From positions 1 through 25,088 of the forward strand of contig NZ_CAJUBK010000036.1 of assembly GCF_910584465.1 (NCBI RefSeq): a stretch of 25,088 bases of DNA. The letters run 5' to 3'. Source of the stretch: an uncultured Oscillibacter sp. (GTDB lineage: Bacteria; Bacillota; Clostridia; Oscillospirales; Oscillospiraceae). Each line of letters begins with the position of its first letter. Position 1 is the stretch's first letter. Under the pieces are notes generated by a model. It made no database searches. It had not been told where the DNA came from and was given only the letters and a program-made list of their open reading frames with translations. Of the stretch, positions 15,515 to 23,027 are shown piece after piece. The translations under genes and the position numbers were made by a program.

Positions 15515-16554
15515 TCCGCTTCCTCCTTCGGGGGCAACCCCTGTTTCCCAAACGATCTCGTCAGCCCCTCGGCGAAGCCGGCGAGCCGGGCGGCCACCGC
15601 CGCGTAATCCATCCTCGTGGGGCCCACCACGCCGATGAGCCCCCGCATGTCGTCTCCGATATCATAGCTGGCCACCACCACACTGGTGTCCTTCAGCGCC
15701 TCCTTGACGTTCTCCGGGCCGATCAGGATCTCCATGGACCGGTGCTCCGGCATGGGGAGCTCCTCCTTGCTGTCGGCCAGGAAGCTCATCAGCTCGTGGG
15801 CCTTGTCCGCGTCCCGGAACTCCGGCAGCTTCAAGAGCCGGCTGGCCCCGGCGGTGACGATCTCCCGCTGCCCCGCCTCCTCCAGCACGTCCGATGCGTA
15901 GTTCACGGCCTGGGACAGCAGCAGGAACATCTGGGGGCCCGTCTGGTCGGCCATGTTCATCAGCCGCTGGCTCATGCCGCCGGGATCGATGCCGACGAAA
16001 TGGCTGTTCAGCAGGTTCGCCGCGGCAGACAGGTCCGCCGGCCCCACCTTCAGCTGCGTCCGCAGCAGCTGGCTCTTCACCCGGCTGTCGCTGGTCATCA
16101 TGACCAGGATGCACGCCCGCTCGTCCACCGCCAGCAGCTCGAAGCGCCGGGCGGTGACGCCGGACTTCCGGGCGGCGGCGACGTAGGCCGGGTAGCGCAC
16201 CAGGGCGGAGACCGCCCGGCCCGCCTGGGCCAGGAGCCGGTCCAGCTCCTCCATCTTCATCTGGAGGGACTGGTCGATCTTCTCGATCTCCGCCAGGGAC
16301 AGGCGCTGCTCCTCCATCAGCTCGTTGACGTACAGCCGGTAGCCCTTGGGGGAGGGCATCCGCCCGGCGGAGGTATGGGGCTGTTCCAGATAGCCCATCT
16401 CCGTCAGGTCGGACAGCTCGTTGCGGATGGTGGCGGAGCTGACGCTGCCGCCCATCTCGGAGGCGATGGCCTTGGAGCCCACCGGCTCGGCGGTGCGGAC
16501 ATAGTCCTCCACCACCACCTTCAATATCTGCCGTTTTCGGTCTGAGAGCTCCAC
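15511..16554 (-). CDS. hrcA: Heat-shock repressor HrcA
   Basis: HrcA binds CIRCE and represses class I heat-shock genes; its folding depends on GroESL, which makes it the thermometer of the system. The 347-residue protein has the N-terminal winged helix (about 1-80: DRKRQILKVVVEDYVRTAEP, SSATIRNELSDLTEMGYLEQ, HTSAGRMPSPKGYRLYV), followed by the GAF-like and insertion domains, closing with GVVGPTRMDYAAVAARL. The start is a GTG at 16552-16554 with AGGAGG 5 bases upstream. It is the first gene of its operon and carries CIRCE in its own leader, so it is autoregulated. Confidence 0.98.
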   Translation of the reverse strand: MELSDRKRQILKVVVEDYVRTAEPVGSKAIASEMGGSVSSATIRNELSDLTEMGYLEQPHTSAGRMPSPKGYRLYVNELMEEQRLSLAEIEKIDQSLQMKMEELDRLLAQAGRAVSALVRYPAYVAAARKSGVTARRFELLAVDERACILVMMTSDSRVKSQLLRTQLKVGPADLSAAANLLNSHFVGIDPGGMSQRLMNMADQTGPQMFLLLSQAVNYASDVLEEAGQREIVTAGASRLLKLPEFRDADKAHELMSFLADSKEELPMPEHRSMEILIGPENVKEALKDTSVVVASYDIGDDMRGLIGVVGPTRMDYAAVAARLAGFAEGLTRSFGKQGLPPKEEAE

Positions 16555-16597
16555 GGCGGCCTCCTGCGTCCAAGACCCCGTCGGGGTCGTCTTCGAT

Positions 16598-16630
16598 GCT
16601 TTAGCACTCCTTTTCCCCGAGTGCTAAAGC
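16598..16630 (-). promoter_or_regulatory. CIRCE operator of the hrcA operon
   Basis: TTAGCACTC (16601-16609), nine bases, GAGTGCTAA (16619-16627) is a perfect CIRCE. The arms extend to 12 bp (16598-16609 with 16619-16630), shorter than the 16-bp arms at groESL. It lies directly past the -10. Confidence 0.98.
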
Positions 16631-16631
16631 G

Positions 16632-16660
16632 AGTTTACCACCGGAGCGGATCGTTGTCAA
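16632..16660 (-). promoter_or_regulatory. hrcA operon promoter
   Basis: Minus-strand consensus TTGACA (16655-16660) and TAAACT (16632-16637) are 17 bases apart, immediately before CIRCE, about 80 bases upstream of hrcA. Confidence 0.83.
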
Positions 16661-16852
16661 TGGATGGATATAAACAAATTGTAAACAAACCGGGCCGGCC
16701 CCGGGCCTCCCCCGCGGAGGGCCCCCGGGCCATGCTCTGCCCCGGGCCGCGGGCCCCTCCGCCCCATCCCGCCGCGCATCCTGAGGGGCGCATCCGCCCC
16801 TGTCCGCGGGCCGGGCGACGCGAAAATACCGAAAGTCGGCTGGGGGGATCTG
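16661..16852. other. Divergent hrcA/Crp-type intergenic region, GC-rich part
   Basis: About 190 bases without a credible gene. It contains a 7-bp hairpin AGGGGCG/CGCCCCT (16784-16790 with 16795-16801, loop CATC) and other GC-rich self-complementary stretches near 16690-16735. I see no further promoter in it. Confidence 0.5.
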
Positions 16853-16873
16853 AAAGTAAAAAAAATTTACTTT
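16853..16873 (+). promoter_or_regulatory. Inverted repeat, candidate operator of the Crp/Fnr gene
   Basis: AAAGTAAA, five A, TTTACTTT is an exact 8-bp inverted repeat set in an A/T block inside very GC-rich DNA. Its right arm overlaps the -35 of the downstream promoter, so it could be bound by the Crp/Fnr-type product itself. It does not match the Fnr site TTGAT-N4-ATCAA. Confidence 0.5.
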
Positions 16874-16899
16874 ACTTTTTAAGCAAGAGCTGGTATCAT
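16871..16899 (+). promoter_or_regulatory. Promoter of the Crp/Fnr-type gene
   Basis: TTTACT (16871-16876) and TATCAT (16894-16899) are 17 bases apart, about 40 bases before the gene. Confidence 0.65.
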
Positions 16900-16939
16900 A
16901 TTCTAGTGTGTGGGATATGCAACAGAAAGGGATGAGCAC

Positions 16940-17593
16940 ATGCTTAGTGAGCAGGAGCTGGGGAAAAGCCCGCTTTTCCATGACATCAGCTACCAGGACT
17001 ACCGGGAGATCTTGGCCTGTTTCCAGGCGGTCCAGCGGTCCTTCCGGCCCGACGAGCTGATCTACGATTTCTCCACGGACGCCGTGGGCGTGGTGGAGCG
17101 GGGACAGGCCTCGCTGATCCGCATCGACGAGGAGGGCGTGGCCACCGTGCTGGAGGATCTGGGCTCCGGGGGCGTCTTCGGCAAGACCCTGGCCTTCGCC
17201 GGATCCACGGGAGACAGCCTGGAGGTGGTCTGCCGCCGCCCATGCGACGTGGTCTTCATCGATTACGCCCATATCCTCAGCCGCTGCGGCAGCGCCTGCC
17301 GCCGCCACAGCATCCTGGTCCAGAACATGCTCCAGCTGATGGCGGACAAGGCCCAGGCCCTCTCCTGCCGGGTGGACGTGCTGTCCCGGCGGTCCATCCG
17401 GGAGAAGCTGATGTGCTATTTCCGCCAGCTCTCCCAGCAGGCGGGGAGCCGCACCTTCACCCTCCCCTTCTCCCTCAGCACCCTGGCGGACTACATCGCC
17501 ACGGACCGCAGCGCCATGATGCGGGAGCTCAAGCGCCTCCGGGAGGAGGGCAGCGTCCGCTCCGACGGGCGGCAGTTCACCCTGCGGCAGTGA
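16940..17593 (+). CDS. Crp/Fnr-family transcriptional regulator
   Basis: The 217-residue protein has an N-terminal cyclic-nucleotide-binding-type beta barrel (about 15-125: LIYDFSTDAVGVVERGQASL, VLEDLGSGGVFGKTLAFAGS), a long dimer helix (about 130-155) and a C-terminal Crp-type winged helix (SIREKLMCYFRQLSQ, LSTLADYIATDRSAMMRELK). The PHROXY-like Arg for cAMP phosphate is not evident and there is no Fnr-type N-terminal cysteine cluster, so the effector is unknown. Start: ATG at 16940-16942 with AAAGGGA upstream; an in-frame ATG ten codons earlier lies ahead of that ribosome site. It is divergent from the heat-shock operon and probably cotranscribed with the thioesterase 45 bases downstream. 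Confidence 0.87.
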   Translation: MLSEQELGKSPLFHDISYQDYREILACFQAVQRSFRPDELIYDFSTDAVGVVERGQASLIRIDEEGVATVLEDLGSGGVFGKTLAFAGSTGDSLEVVCRRPCDVVFIDYAHILSRCGSACRRHSILVQNMLQLMADKAQALSCRVDVLSRRSIREKLMCYFRQLSQQAGSRTFTLPFSLSTLADYIATDRSAMMRELKRLREEGSVRSDGRQFTLRQ

Positions 17594-17638
17594 CGCCGGA
17601 TACATACGGGGCCATCCCGACGAAAGCGAGGCCGTCCC

Positions 17639-18058
17639 ATGGATCGTTATGAACAGCTCCGCGCCTTCCGCAACACGAAGAACCGCTTCGGCCGGCGGCT
17701 GGGCATCTATGTGGAAGAGCTCCGGCCCGGCTTCGCCCGGGCCGTCAAGACCGTGACGGAGGAGGACCTGAACCCCGTGGGGCTCCCCCACGGCGGCGTC
17801 TACTTCTCCCTGGCCGACACCGCCTGCGGCTCCGCCATGGCGGCCTGCGGCGACGTGTGCGTCACCATCGACAGCTCCTTCCACTTCCTGAAGAGCGCCA
17901 GGCTGGGCGACGTGCTGACGGCGGAGGCCCGGGCGCTCCCGGGCGGCAGGACCGTCTGCACCCTGGAGGTCCGGATCACCGGCGCGCAGGGGGAGCTGTT
18001 CGCCGCGGGCATCTTCACCTTCCGGCGGCTGGACCAGCCGCTCCAGCCGGACCTTTGA
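17639..18058 (+). CDS. PaaI-type hotdog-fold thioesterase
   Basis: The 139-residue protein matches the PaaI/YdiI group of acyl-CoA thioesterases. The signature is NPVGLPHGGVYFSLADTACG (about 45-64), with the Asn-Pro, the HGG loop and the catalytic acidic residue in SLADTACG. VCVTIDSSFHFLKSARLGDV is the second conserved strand pair. The substrate cannot be told from sequence; the PaaI type hydrolyses aryl-acetyl-CoA esters, others act on fatty acyl-CoA. Start: ATG at 17639-17641, with only a weak GCGAGG upstream. It follows the Crp/Fnr regulator on the same strand, which may control it. Confidence 0.85.
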   Translation: MDRYEQLRAFRNTKNRFGRRLGIYVEELRPGFARAVKTVTEEDLNPVGLPHGGVYFSLADTACGSAMAACGDVCVTIDSSFHFLKSARLGDVLTAEARALPGGRTVCTLEVRITGAQGELFAAGIFTFRRLDQPLQPDL

Positions 18059-18130
18059 CGGATCCGGCCCGCCGGGGGAGGCCCCCCGCAGGCTGGATTT
18101 CCAAGATCCCGGGGACGCCCGGCCGAGGGC

Positions 18131-18249
18131 GCGCGGGAGCCCTGGGGAGGGCCTCCCGCGCGTGCCCTCCTCCCCGTCCCCCGGGCCCTCCGCCTTCCCC
18201 GACAGACTGCGGACCGGGCGGCTGCCAACGGCCGCCCCCCCCCCGGTCC
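18131..18249. terminator. GC-rich hairpins between convergent genes
   Basis: The 195 bases between the thioesterase and the convergent micro-protein gene hold two hairpins: GCGCGGGAG/CTCCCGCGC (18131-18139 with 18153-18161) and GGGCGGC/GCCGCCC (18216-18222 with 18231-18237), the second extended by GGACC/GGTCC. Neither has a T-tract, so the terminator role is tentative. No gene is seen here. Confidence 0.35.
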
Positions 18250-18253
18250 CGTT

Positions 18254-18349
18254 TCATCCGATGTAAGGCAGGATCATCGAGGCCAGCAGGGCCAGCACCA
18301 GCACCGCCACCAGCAGCAGGGCCACCGCCCGCTTCAGCTTCCCGTTCAT
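18254..18349 (-). CDS. 31-residue single-helix membrane micro-protein
   Basis: A short gene starts at ATG 18347-18349, overlaps the DUF951 stop in ATGA and has GAAGGAGGAG just upstream. The product is MNGKLKRAVALL... with one hydrophobic helix (about 8-28) and positive residues in front, so it should sit in the membrane with its N-terminus inside. Small one-helix proteins of this look (KRxVxLLLVxLMxxSLxxxLxPYL) are common in Clostridia. It recalls the stressosome-linked Prli42 type in size, but I do not claim homology. The overlap and strong ribosome site support expression with DUF951. Confidence 0.7.
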   Translation of the reverse strand: MNGKLKRAVALLLVAVLVLALLASMILPYIG

Positions 18350-18537
18350 GTCGTCTCCTCCTTCGTCAGGATCTTCCGGATGCTCTTCTCCGCCTTGCTC
18401 CGGGGGAGCATCAGCTCGTGCCCGCAGCCGCGGCACCGGAGCTTGATATCCATGCCCACCCGCAGGATCTCCCACTGCGTGCCGCCGCAGGGGTGGGGCT
18501 TCTTCAGTTCTACCAGATCGTGGAGATGCAGGTCCAT
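18346..18537 (-). CDS. DUF951 family protein
   Basis: This 63-residue protein has the full DUF951 pattern: MDLHLHDLVELKKPHPCGGT, QWEILRVGMDIKLRCRGCGH and ELMLPRSKAEKSIRKIL. Three cysteines (CGG, CRGCG) suggest a small zinc- or RNA-binding fold, but the function is not established; the family often lies beside mscS, ychF or rpsF in Firmicutes. Of two adjacent ATG codons the second (18535-18537) is better spaced from AGGAGG. The micro-protein downstream overlaps it by 4 bases. Confidence 0.87.
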   Translation of the reverse strand: MDLHLHDLVELKKPHPCGGTQWEILRVGMDIKLRCRGCGHELMLPRSKAEKSIRKILTKEETT

Positions 18538-18628
18538 CATGTCCTCCTGTCAACCATTTCAGTCTGCCGCATATATTGGCTTATCAAAGTCGGTGCCGTC
18601 ACGAACGGCAGATAGGATGCGATCGATC

Positions 18629-19561
18629 ATGCCGGAAAATAAACTGTACCCGCCGGAGGGCCTCCGCCCCCCGGCCGCCATCGGCCTCCCCGCCCTGCAG
18701 GAGGCCCTGGAGAGCGGAGCGGTCCTGGAAGCTCCCGTCCAGCGCTGCGGCGTGGACCATGCCCTCCATCTGGATCTGGGCGGCGTCCAGGGCCGCATCC
18801 CCCGGGAGGAGGCCGTGGCCCCCTGGATCAGCGGAGCGGAGCGGGACATCGCCGTCCTCTCCCGGGTGGGGAAACCCACCTGCTTCACCGTCACCGCGCT
18901 GGAGGCCGACGGCAAGGGCGCGCCCGTCGCCCTCCTGTCCCGCCGGGCCGCCCAGGAGGAGGCCATGGCGTACTTCCTGGACCACCTGGAGCCGGGGTCC
19001 CTCCTCACCGGCCGGATCACCCGGCTGGAGAGCTTCGGGGCCTTCGTGGACATCGGCCGGGGGATCGTGGCCATGCTGCCCATCGAGCACATCTCCGTCT
19101 CCCGCATCGCCCATCCCAGGGACCGCTTCCAGACGGGCCAGAAGATCCTGGCGGCGGTGTGGTCCATCGACCGCGCCGCCAGGCGGATCGCCCTCACCCA
19201 CCGGGAGCTGCTGGGCACCTGGATGGACAACGCCAGCCGCTTCCGCCCCGGCGAGACGGTGCGGGGCGTGGTGCGGACGGTGAAGGACTACGGCAGCTTC
19301 ATCGAGCTGGCCCCCAACCTCTCCGGCCTGGCCGACGCCAAGGAGCGCCTGGCCCCCGGCGACGGGGTGTCCGTGTACATCAAGAGCATCCGCCCGGAGC
19401 GGATGAAGATCAAGCTCCAGGTCATCGAGAAGCTGCCCCCCGCCCCGCCGGAGCCCATCCGCTATCAGATCACCGACGGGAAGCTGGAGCGCTGGACCTA
19501 CTCCCCGCCGGGGTACGAGAAGCCGGCGGTGGAGACGGTCTTCACAGTCCCCGGCCCTTGA
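18629..19561 (+). CDS. S1 RNA-binding domain protein (ribosomal protein S1-like)
   Basis: The 310-residue protein has two clear S1 (OB-fold) repeats: about 120-190 (GSLLTGRITRLESFGAFVDI, GIVAMLPIEHISVSRIAHP) and about 210-275 (GETVRGVVRTVKDYGSFIEL, VSVYIKSIRPERMKIKLQVI). A diverged third fold may lie near 25-105. Such short S1 proteins in Clostridia are usually labelled 30S protein S1 but are much smaller than true RpsA, so a role in translation or RNA handling is likely and not proven. Start: ATG at 18629-18631 with AGGATG upstream; spacing is long and an in-frame ATG lies four codons earlier. It is divergent from DUF951 and overlaps the end of rarA by 20 bases, tail to tail. Confidence 0.86.
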   Translation: MPENKLYPPEGLRPPAAIGLPALQEALESGAVLEAPVQRCGVDHALHLDLGGVQGRIPREEAVAPWISGAERDIAVLSRVGKPTCFTVTALEADGKGAPVALLSRRAAQEEAMAYFLDHLEPGSLLTGRITRLESFGAFVDIGRGIVAMLPIEHISVSRIAHPRDRFQTGQKILAAVWSIDRAARRIALTHRELLGTWMDNASRFRPGETVRGVVRTVKDYGSFIELAPNLSGLADAKERLAPGDGVSVYIKSIRPERMKIKLQVIEKLPPAPPEPIRYQITDGKLERWTYSPPGYEKPAVETVFTVPGP

Positions 19562-20810
19562 TCTTCTCCCAGTACGCCTTGGCGGCCTGTTCCGTCTTGT
19601 TCTCCCCCCACTCGTAATACCGCGCGCCCTTCAGCGCGTCGGGGAGGTACTGCTGGTCCACCCAGTGGCCGGGGAAACTGTGGGGATAGAGGTAATGCTG
19701 CTCATGGTCGAAGCCGGTGGTGTCGGCGTGGACGTTCTGGAGCTGCCGGGGCACGTCCCCGGTGCGGCCCGCCCGGACGTCCGCCCGGGCCCGGCCGATG
19801 CCCTCCACCACGCTGTTGGACTTGGGCGCGGTGGCCAGCAGGATGGCCGCCTGGGCCAGGGGGAGCTGGGCCTCCGGGAGCCCCAGCTGCATGGCGGCGT
19901 CCACGCAGGACTTCACGATCGCCACGGCCTGGGGGTACGCCATCCCCACGTCCTCGCTGGCGGAGCACAGCAGGCGGCGGCAGGGGGTCACCAGATCCCC
20001 CGCCTCCAGGAACCGGGCCAGATAGTGGAGGGCGGCGTCGGGGTCGCTGCCCCGGAGGGACTTCATCAGCGCGGAGGCGATGTCGTACATGGCGTCGCCT
20101 CCCTTGTCGTAGCGCATGGCGCTGCGCTGGGAGACCTGGGCGGCGTCCTCCTTGGAGATGAAGAGGCCCCCCTCCCTGGGCCGGGCGGTCCGGCTGAGGA
20201 GCTCTACGGCGTTCACCGCCTTGCGCACGTCCCCGCCGCAGGCCGTGGCGATCTGGAGGGGCAGCCCCTCCTCCCAGCTCAACGGCAGGGGGGCGCGCGC
20301 CTCCTCGATGCCCAGCGCCCGGAGGACGGCGGCCTCCGCCTCCTCCGGCGGCACGGCCTTGAACTCGAAGACCGTGCTCCGGCTGAGGAGGGCGCCGTAA
20401 ACATAGAAATAGGGGTTCTCCGTGGTGGAGGCGATGAGGGTCAGCTTGCCGTTCTCCATGAACTCCAGCAGGCTCTGCTGCTGCTTCTTGTTGAAGTACT
20501 GGATCTCGTCCAGGTACAGCAGCACGCCGCCGGGGGCCAGCAGGGTGCCCACGTCGGCGATGATGTCCTTCACGTCCTGGAGGGTGGCCGTGGTGGCGTT
20601 GAGCCGGTAGAGGGCCTTGTGGGTCCGCTCGGCCACGATGTTGGCGATGGTGGTCTTCCCGGTGCCGGAGGGGCCGTAGAAGACCATGTTGGCCTCGGTC
20701 CCGCTCTCGATCAGGCGGCGGAGCACCGCGCCGGGGGCCAGCAGGTGCCTCTGGCCCACGACTTCGTCCAATGTCTTCGGGCGGATCTCATCCGCCAGGG
20801 GGCGCTGCAT
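19542..20810 (-). CDS. rarA: Replication-associated recombination protein RarA (MgsA)
   Basis: RarA is an AAA+ ATPase related to clamp-loader subunits that acts at stalled replication forks. The 422-residue protein starts MQRPLADEIRPKTLDEVVGQ and has Walker A GPSGTGKTTIA (about 46-56), Walker B LLYLDEIQYF, sensor 1 STTENPYF and the C-terminal tetramerisation domain (SEDVGMAYPQAVAIVKSCVD, YLYPHSFPGHWVDQQYLPD). The length is typical. Start: ATG at 20808-20810 with AGGAGGG 8 bases upstream; the open frame further upstream runs into the promoter. It is divergent from the galE operon and converges with the S1 gene, with a 20-base overlap. Confidence 0.96.
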   Translation of the reverse strand: MQRPLADEIRPKTLDEVVGQRHLLAPGAVLRRLIESGTEANMVFYGPSGTGKTTIANIVAERTHKALYRLNATTATLQDVKDIIADVGTLLAPGGVLLYLDEIQYFNKKQQQSLLEFMENGKLTLIASTTENPYFYVYGALLSRSTVFEFKAVPPEEAEAAVLRALGIEEARAPLPLSWEEGLPLQIATACGGDVRKAVNAVELLSRTARPREGGLFISKEDAAQVSQRSAMRYDKGGDAMYDIASALMKSLRGSDPDAALHYLARFLEAGDLVTPCRRLLCSASEDVGMAYPQAVAIVKSCVDAAMQLGLPEAQLPLAQAAILLATAPKSNSVVEGIGRARADVRAGRTGDVPRQLQNVHADTTGFDHEQHYLYPHSFPGHWVDQQYLPDALKGARYYEWGENKTEQAAKAYWEKIKGRGL

Positions 20811-20850
20811 GGCGGTCCCTCCTTTTCGTCTCGCAAGTCCGTGAGAGAGG

Positions 20851-20879
20851 ATTATACCACATCGGCGGCGAAGTTTCCA
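20851..20879 (-). promoter_or_regulatory. rarA promoter
   Basis: Minus-strand TATAAT (20851-20856) with an extended TG one base upstream; TGGAAA at 20874-20879 is a weak -35 at 17 bases. The -10 is perfect, and the leader is about 35 bases. Confidence 0.75.
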
Positions 20880-20905
20880 CCCAGGATGAAAAAATCTTTC
20901 CCGGC

Positions 20906-20934
20906 TGGACATCCCTCCCGCCCCATAGTATAAT
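20906..20934 (+). promoter_or_regulatory. galE operon promoter
   Basis: TGGACA (20906-20911) and a perfect TATAAT (20929-20934) are 17 bases apart. The leader to galE is about 140 bases and AT-richer than its surroundings; I see no convincing riboswitch or terminator in it. Confidence 0.82.
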
Positions 20935-21080
20935 AGGATCCGTAGCCCGGACGATATTCCTAATAATCAGGACTATCCTCTCTTCCCATTTCCATCCAGC
21001 GGGCCTACAATAAAGCGCAGAGATCTCGAAAATATTTCACTAAAACGGTCGATCTTCATGTATCGAAAGGAGCGGTCCCT

Positions 21081-22109
21081 ATGTCTATCCTCGTCGCCGG
21101 CGGCGCCGGCTACATCGGGAGCCACACCTGCGTGGAGCTCATCCAGGCAGGCTATGATGTCATCGTGGCGGACAACCTTTACAACTCCAGCGAGGAGGCC
21201 ATCCGCCGGGTGGAGCGGATCGTGGGGAAGGAGGTCCCCTTCGTCAAGACCGAGCTCTGCGACATGGCGCAGGTGGAGGCCCTCTTCGCCCAGCGGCCCG
21301 ACATCGACTCCGTCATGCACTTCGCCGGGCTCAAGGCCGTGGGCGAGAGCGTCTCCAAACCCCTGGAGTACTATTCCAACAACCTCATCAGCACCCTCTA
21401 CCTCCTCCAGGCCATGCGGGCCCACGGCGTGAAGGACTTCGTCTTCTCCTCCTCCGCCACGGTCTACGGCGACCCCGCCACCGTGCCCATCCGGGAGGAC
21501 TTCCCCACCGGCGGCACCACCAACCCCTACGGCACCACCAAGCTCTTCCAGGAGCGCATCCTCTCCGACTACTGCGCCGCCGATCCCACGCTGAACGTGG
21601 CCCTGCTCCGCTATTTCAACCCCATCGGGGCCCACGCCTCCGGCCTCATCGGCGAGGACCCCAACGGCATCCCCAACAACCTCGTGCCCTATATCGCCAA
21701 GGTGGCCGTGGGCCAGCTGGAGAAGGTCCACGTCTATGGCAACGACTACGACACCCCCGACGGCACCGGCGTCCGGGACTATATCCACGTCGTCGACCTC
21801 GCCAAGGGCCATGTGGCCGCGCTGAAGAAGCTGAAGAGCGGCTGCGGCCTCTTCGTCTGCAACCTGGGCACCGGCAAGGGCTACAGCGTCCTGGACGTGG
21901 TCCGCGCCTATGAGAAGGCCTGCGGCCACGCGCTGCCCTACGTCATCGACCCCCGCCGCCCCGGCGACATCGCCCAGTGCTACGCCGATCCCGCCAAGGC
22001 CCGGGACGAGCTGGGCTGGACGGCGGAGCTCGGCATCGAGGAGATGTGCGCCTCCTCCTGGAAGTGGCAGTCCATGAACCCCAACGGTTACAAAGGAGGG
22101 AACGTATGA
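21081..22109 (+). CDS. galE: UDP-glucose/UDP-N-acetylglucosamine 4-epimerase GalE
   Basis: GalE interconverts UDP-glucose and UDP-galactose with bound NAD. The 342-residue protein has the GGAGYIGSH NAD loop (7-15), the catalytic Ser-Thr region SSSATVYG, the YxxxK pair in NPYGTTK, and NPIGAHASGLIGEDPNGIPN in the sugar pocket. Position 300 (GDIAQCYADP) is cysteine. In human GalE the matching residue is Cys307 and UDP-GalNAc/UDP-GlcNAc are accepted; E. coli has Tyr there and is restricted to UDP-Glc/Gal. A wide pocket is therefore predicted. Start: ATG at 21081-21083 with AAAGGAG 8 bases upstream. It is the first of four tightly packed genes and its stop overlaps the next start (ATGA). Confidence 0.97.
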   Translation: MSILVAGGAGYIGSHTCVELIQAGYDVIVADNLYNSSEEAIRRVERIVGKEVPFVKTELCDMAQVEALFAQRPDIDSVMHFAGLKAVGESVSKPLEYYSNNLISTLYLLQAMRAHGVKDFVFSSSATVYGDPATVPIREDFPTGGTTNPYGTTKLFQERILSDYCAADPTLNVALLRYFNPIGAHASGLIGEDPNGIPNNLVPYIAKVAVGQLEKVHVYGNDYDTPDGTGVRDYIHVVDLAKGHVAALKKLKSGCGLFVCNLGTGKGYSVLDVVRAYEKACGHALPYVIDPRRPGDIAQCYADPAKARDELGWTAELGIEEMCASSWKWQSMNPNGYKGGNV

Positions 22110-23026
22110 ACGAGCCTGTCCTCGTCATCATGGCCGCCGGCATGGGGAGCCGCTACGGCGGGCTCAAGCAGCTGGACCCCGTAGGCGGCCACGGCCAGCT
22201 CATCATCGACTATTCCATCTATGACGCCCGCCGGGCGGGCTTCAAGACCGTGGTCTTCGTCATCAAGCCGGAGATCGAGGCGGACTTCAAAGCCTGCATC
22301 GGCGACCGGGTGTCCCGGTGCATGGACGTCCGCTATGTCTACCAGCTCAAAGAGGACCTGCCGGAGGGCTACCGCGTCCCGGCGGAGCGGCAGAAGCCCT
22401 GGGGCACCGCCCACGCCGCCCTGGCCGCCCGGACGGTGGTCGACGGCCCCTTCGCCGTGATCAACGCCGACGACTACTACGGGCCGGAGGCTTACCGGGA
22501 GATCTACGACTACCTCAGCACCCACCAGGACGGGGATCTGTATGAATACGTCATGGTCGGCTACCTCCTCAAGAACACCGTCAGCGAGAACGGCACCGTG
22601 GCCCGGGGCGTCTGCGAGGAGACGGAGGACCGCTACCTCTCCCGGATCACCGAGCGGACCAAGATCGCCCAGGGCCCGCCCCTGCGCTACACCGAGGACG
22701 GCGGCGCCACCTGGACCGAGCTGCCGGAGGACACCATCGTCTCCCTGAACATGTGGGGCTTCACCCGGAGCTTCCTGGACGAGGCCTGGGCCCGGATGCC
22801 CGCCTTCCTGGACAGGGCCCTGGCGGAGGACCCCGCCAAGGCGGAGTATTTCCTGCCCAGCGTGGTCAGCCAGCTCATCGAGGAGGGGAAGGCCCGGGTC
22901 AAGGTCCTGCGGAGCGAGGACAAGTGGTACGGCGTCACCTACCGGGAGGACAAGCCCACCGTGATGGGCGCCATCGCCGAGAAAACGAAGGCCGGCCTCT
23001 ACCCGGACCGGCTGTGGGAGGTCTGA
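22106..23026 (+). CDS. Sugar-1-phosphate nucleotidyltransferase (GT-A fold)
   Basis: The 306-residue protein begins with the NTP-transferase signature VIMAAGMGSRYGGLKQLDPV (GxGSR...K for nucleotide binding), has FAVINADDYYG (metal-binding Asp pair) and a KPWGTAHAALAA substrate-side motif. It would couple a sugar-1-phosphate to UTP or another NTP. Sitting between galE and nahK, its likely product is UDP-GlcNAc or UDP-GalNAc; that is inference. In Bifidobacterium the same step beside nahK is done by a GalT-type transferase, which this is not. Start: ATG at 22106-22108 with AAGGAGGG 6 bases upstream, overlapping the galE stop. Confidence 0.86.
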   Translation: MNEPVLVIMAAGMGSRYGGLKQLDPVGGHGQLIIDYSIYDARRAGFKTVVFVIKPEIEADFKACIGDRVSRCMDVRYVYQLKEDLPEGYRVPAERQKPWGTAHAALAARTVVDGPFAVINADDYYGPEAYREIYDYLSTHQDGDLYEYVMVGYLLKNTVSENGTVARGVCEETEDRYLSRITERTKIAQGPPLRYTEDGGATWTELPEDTIVSLNMWGFTRSFLDEAWARMPAFLDRALAEDPAKAEYFLPSVVSQLIEEGKARVKVLRSEDKWYGVTYREDKPTVMGAIAEKTKAGLYPDRLWEV

Positions 23027-23027
23027 C

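Noticed and set aside
16601..17884. A 427-codon open frame on the minus strand opposite the Crp/Fnr gene and thioesterase
   Set aside because: It runs through the hrcA promoter and CIRCE, resembles no protein, and the plus-strand genes have clear domains.
18559..18630. Minus-strand 23-residue peptide MIDRILSAVRDGTDFDKPIY... between DUF951 and the S1 gene
   Set aside because: It looks protein-like and is lower in GC, but there is no ribosome site and it covers the divergent upstream regions. It cannot be supported as a gene.
20941..21080. A leader riboswitch or attenuator in front of galE
   Set aside because: The leader is long enough, but I found no terminator stem with a T-tract and no known aptamer pattern.
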